Shown piece after piece: positions 59,803 to 62,486 of a stretch of DNA of 62,486 nt (position 1 is the first letter of the stretch; each line of letters opens with the position of its first letter). The notes beneath the pieces were generated by a model. It saw only the letters and a list, made by a program, of their open reading frames with translations, was not told the DNA's origin and did not search any database. Source of the stretch: Pseudomonadota bacterium (GTDB lineage: Bacteria; Pseudomonadota; Alphaproteobacteria; Rhizobiales; Xanthobacteraceae); assembly GCA_023386635.1 (NCBI GenBank), contig JAEWJH010000102.1, forward strand, positions 1 to 62,486, written 5' to 3'. Made by a program: the position numbers and the translations under genes.

Positions 59803-60957
59803 ATGAACCAGCCGTTGCGGACCCCGACTGCGCCCATTCCGTTCATTGACATCGCGTCGCAGCGTCGTCGCCTGCGCGCGGAAATCGACTCTGCGGTGAT
59901 GAAGGTGCTCGATCACGGCCAATACGTGATGGGGCCGGAGGTGTCGAAGCTGGAGGCCGATCTGGCCGCGTTCTCCGGCGCGAAGCATGTGCTTTCCTGC
60001 GCCAGCGGCACCGACGCGCTGATGCTGGTGCTGATGGCGAAAGAGATCGGTCCCGGCGACGCCGTGTTCTGCCCCACCTTCACCTTCTGCGCGACGGCGG
60101 AAGTCGTCGCGCTGCTCGGCGCGACGCCGGTGTTTGTCGATGTCCATGCCGACACCTTCAACATCGACGTGTCGAAGCTGCCGGCGGCGATCGCCACCGC
60201 GAAGAAGGCCGGGCTGCGTCCGAAAGGGATCATCCCGGTCGATCTGTTCGGCCTGCCGGCCGATTTCGATGCGCTGCTGCCGCTCGCCGAGGCGGAAGGT
60301 CTGTTCGTGCTCGACGACGCGGCGCAGGGCTTCGGCGGCGTTTATCGCGGTCGCAAGATCGGTACGTTCGGCGAGGCGACAGCGACGAGCTTCTTCCCGG
60401 CGAAGCCGCTCGGCTGTTTCGGCGACGGCGGGGCGGTCTGCACCGATGACGACGAGATGATCGGCGTGCTGCGCAGCCTGCGCGTGCACGGCCACGGCAG
60501 CGACAAATACGACAATGTCCGCCTCGGCCTCACCGCGCGGCTCGACACGATTCAGGCGGCGATCCTGATCGAGAAGCTGAAGATTTTCCCGGACGAGATC
60601 ATCGCGCGCAATCGCGTCGCGAAGCGCTACAATAATCTGCTGCGCGATGTCGTGGCGGTGCCGGAGGTGCCGGCGGGGCTGACGTCAGTGTGGGCGCAGT
60701 ATACGATCCGCCTGCCGAAGGGGCGGCGCGAAAGTGTCGCTGCCGCGCTCAAGGCCGACGGCGTGCCGACCGCGATCTATTATCCGATCCCGCTGCACAA
60801 GCAGCAGGCTTACAAGCATTATCCGGTCGGGACCGGTGGCTGCCCGGTCAGCGAGCAACTCGCGGACGAAGTGATCAGCCTGCCGATGCACGCCTATCTC
60901 GACGAGCCGACGCAGGACCGGATCGTCGATGCGGTGCGCCGCGCGCTGAAAAGCTAA
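59803..60957 (+). CDS. DegT/DnrJ/EryC1 aminotransferase (WbpE-like)
   Basis: 384 residues. IPFIDIASQRRRLRAEIDSAVMKVLDHGQYVMGPEV, CASGTDALMLVL, LDDAAQGFGG and SFFPAKPLGCFGDGGAV with the PLP lysine are typical of the WbpE/WlbC group. It would aminate the 3-keto product of the preceding oxidoreductase. Convergent with the ManC-like gene, with three bases between stops. Confidence 0.9.
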   Translation: MNQPLRTPTAPIPFIDIASQRRRLRAEIDSAVMKVLDHGQYVMGPEVSKLEADLAAFSGAKHVLSCASGTDALMLVLMAKEIGPGDAVFCPTFTFCATAEVVALLGATPVFVDVHADTFNIDVSKLPAAIATAKKAGLRPKGIIPVDLFGLPADFDALLPLAEAEGLFVLDDAAQGFGGVYRGRKIGTFGEATATSFFPAKPLGCFGDGGAVCTDDDEMIGVLRSLRVHGHGSDKYDNVRLGLTARLDTIQAAILIEKLKIFPDEIIARNRVAKRYNNLLRDVVAVPEVPAGLTSVWAQYTIRLPKGRRESVAAALKADGVPTAIYYPIPLHKQQAYKHYPVGTGGCPVSEQLADEVISLPMHAYLDEPTQDRIVDAVRRALKS

Positions 60958-60960
60958 ATC

Positions 60961-62376
60961 TCAGCGGCGATTGTAGACATCATCCAGCCGGACGATGTCG
61001 TCCTCGCCGAGATAGCTGCCGGTCTGCACCTCGATCAGCTCCAGCGGAATCTTGCCGCGATTGGCGAGGCGGTGGACCGTGCCGATCGGGATGAACACCG
61101 ACTCGTTCTCGTGCACGGACGTGACCTCCGCGCCCATGGTCACCTCGGCGGTGCCGCGCACCACCACCCAGTGTTCGGCGCGGTGATGATGTTTCTGCAA
61201 TGACAGAAGTCCGCCCGGCGTGACGACGATCCGCTTCACCTGGAAGCGTTCGCCCATATCGATCGACTCGTAATAGCCCCACGGCCGGTGCACGCGGCGA
61301 TGCTTGGTCGCCTCGGGACGCTGTGCGGCCTTCAGCGTGGTCACCAGATTTTTCACGTCCTGCGCGCGGGCGCGCGGCGTCACCAGCACGGCGTCGGTGG
61401 TGGCCACCACCACCATGTCGTCGACGCCGATCACCGTGGCGAGCCGTCCGTCCGAATGGATCACGCAGTTGCGTGCGTCGATCGCCACCGTCTCGCCGTA
61501 GGTGGCATTGCCGGCAGCATCGCGCGGCGCGATGTCGAGGATCGCATCCCAGCTGCCGATGTCGGACCAGCGGAAACGGCCTTCCACCACCGCGGCGCGG
61601 TCGGTCTTTTCCATCACCGCATAGTCGATCGAGATTTGCGGCGCGCGGGCGAAGGCTTGCGGATCGAGCCGCATGAAGCCGAGATCGTCGGTGGCGCCGG
61701 CGACCGCTTCCTCGATCGCAACCGACATCTCGCCGGAATAGCGCGAGATCTCGCCGAGCAGCACGTCGGCGCGAAACAGGAAGTTGCCCGAATTCCACAG
61801 ATAGCCTTCGGTGACGTAGCGCGCTGCGGTGGCCGCGTCGGGCTTCTCGACGAAGGCGGTGACGCGATGCACGCCTTCCGGGCCGAGCGCCTCGCCGCGG
61901 CGGATATAGCCGTAGCTGGTCTTCGGCTCGGTCGGGCGGATGCCGAAGGTGACGATGTGGCCGGCTTCAGCCGCCTCGCGCCCCGCGCGGCAGGCGGCGT
62001 GAAAGTCCTCGACGTCGAGGATCACATGGTCGGCGGCGAGCGCCAGCACCACCGCATCGGGATCGCGCTGGCGCGCGACCGCGGTCGCGGCGGCGATGGC
62101 GGGGCCGGAATCGCGGCGCAGCGGCTCCACCACCACGGTGACGTCGATGCCGATCTCTTCCGCCTGGCGGCGCGCGAAAAAATGGAAGTCCGGCCCGGTG
62201 ATGACGATGGGCGGCGCGAACAGGGTGCGATCCGCAACCCGCTCCAGCGTCTGCTGATAGGTCGAGCGGTCGCCGACCAGCGGCAGGAATTGCTTGGGCA
62301 GCGCATCGCGCGACACCGGCCAGAGCCGGGTTCCCGCGCCGCCGGCCAGAAGGACTGGAATGATCTGTGAGGCCAT
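60961..62376 (-). CDS. Bifunctional mannose-1-phosphate guanylyltransferase/mannose-6-phosphate isomerase
   Basis: About 471 residues from ATG 62376. VLLAGGAGTRLWPVSRDALPKQFLPL is the guanylyltransferase loop. The C-terminal cupin (about 355-465) has PGGLLSLQKHHHRAEHWVVV and IPIGTVHRLANRG, the type II isomerase site. Makes GDP-mannose, the precursor of mannose, fucose or rhamnose residues. In-frame ATG 62439 adds an Arg-rich leader and is less likely. Transcribed inward against the main operon. Confidence 0.92.
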   Translation of the reverse strand: MASQIIPVLLAGGAGTRLWPVSRDALPKQFLPLVGDRSTYQQTLERVADRTLFAPPIVITGPDFHFFARRQAEEIGIDVTVVVEPLRRDSGPAIAAATAVARQRDPDAVVLALAADHVILDVEDFHAACRAGREAAEAGHIVTFGIRPTEPKTSYGYIRRGEALGPEGVHRVTAFVEKPDAATAARYVTEGYLWNSGNFLFRADVLLGEISRYSGEMSVAIEEAVAGATDDLGFMRLDPQAFARAPQISIDYAVMEKTDRAAVVEGRFRWSDIGSWDAILDIAPRDAAGNATYGETVAIDARNCVIHSDGRLATVIGVDDMVVVATTDAVLVTPRARAQDVKNLVTTLKAAQRPEATKHRRVHRPWGYYESIDMGERFQVKRIVVTPGGLLSLQKHHHRAEHWVVVRGTAEVTMGAEVTSVHENESVFIPIGTVHRLANRGKIPLELIEVQTGSYLGEDDIVRLDDVYNRR

Positions 62377-62486
62377 GGTGGCCGGAAAGTGCCGGAAGGT
62401 CTGCGGCAAGTCACGCAGAATCCGGCGGGAAAACGTCAATTCGTCCCGGACGATAGCTGCCCCACTGGCCTGTGGCGGGAGGGGGG

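Noticed and set aside
1..62486. CRISPR arrays, tRNA/rRNA genes, insertion sequences and phage genes
   Set aside because: No regular repeat-spacer pattern, no transposase or integrase motif and no recognisable structural RNA were seen on either strand.

Overview
This window is one long surface-polysaccharide locus, most likely for O-antigen/LPS and perhaps a second glycan. It comes from a high-G+C Gram-negative bacterium. Overlapping ATGA, GTGA and TTGA stop/start junctions, the family mix and the codon bias toward G/C at third positions suggest an alphaproteobacterium of the Bradyrhizobium/Rhodopseudomonas/Nitrobacter type. That assignment is inference; no rRNA or housekeeping marker is present. 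I see about 60 protein genes, no tRNA or rRNA, no insertion sequence and no CRISPR array.

Layout. 0-1.5 kb: a small XRE regulator with a perfect palindrome just before its start, then an outward-facing acyltransferase-3 gene. 1.8-7.3 kb: LPS core/ligation genes (GT2, O-antigen ligase, GT9 heptosyltransferase-like) and an unusual membrane fusion of a flippase-like UPF0104 domain with an O-antigen ligase/polymerase domain. 7.1-13.9 kb: an inserted-looking block with a free acyl carrier protein, an FkbH-type enzyme, a GNAT protein, a MaoC-SDR fusion, a deacetylase and a TylF-type methyltransferase. It is bounded on the left by a diverged scrap of the 3' end of a WecA-like gene and on the right by an intact WecA-like gene in the same orientation. 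14-16.2 kb (minus strand): the WecA-like initiating transferase and a GT4.

16.5-31.2 kb: a winged-helix regulator preceded by paired palindromes, then an RfaH/NusG-like antiterminator. Next come a hairpin and an ops-like sequence, then an MsbA/PglK-like ABC exporter coupled to a GDP-route legionaminic-acid-type nonulosonate pathway (LegB, LegC, oxidoreductase, CBS-nucleotidyltransferase, 2-epimerase, synthase, acetyltransferase, SDR, CMP-transferase). The tail of this block (27.5-31.2 kb) is visibly more AT-rich and holds a candidate nonulosonate glycosyltransferase. 31.3-42.1 kb: glycosyltransferases, five methyltransferase-like genes and a CDP-6-deoxyhexose cassette (RfbF, RfbG, epimerase-like and reductase-like genes) without an RfbH 3-dehydratase.

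42.1-62.4 kb: several amino-sugar and uronic-acid modules. They include four DegT-type aminotransferase genes, two Gfo/Idh oxidoreductases, two left-handed beta-helix acyltransferases, a TviB/WbpO-like dehydrogenase, a UDP-glucuronate 4-epimerase and an asparagine-synthetase-type amidotransferase. A FemAB-like protein, a second deacetylase, further GT2 enzymes, a second UPF0104 membrane protein and a bifunctional ManC/AlgA-type enzyme complete the set. Together they would supply nonulosonate, CDP-6-deoxyhexose and diamino-/amidated uronic-acid building blocks with extensive methylation and N-acylation. No conventional Wzx flippase or Wzz chain-length regulator is visible, so the ABC exporter and the fused membrane protein are the main candidates for export and polymerisation.
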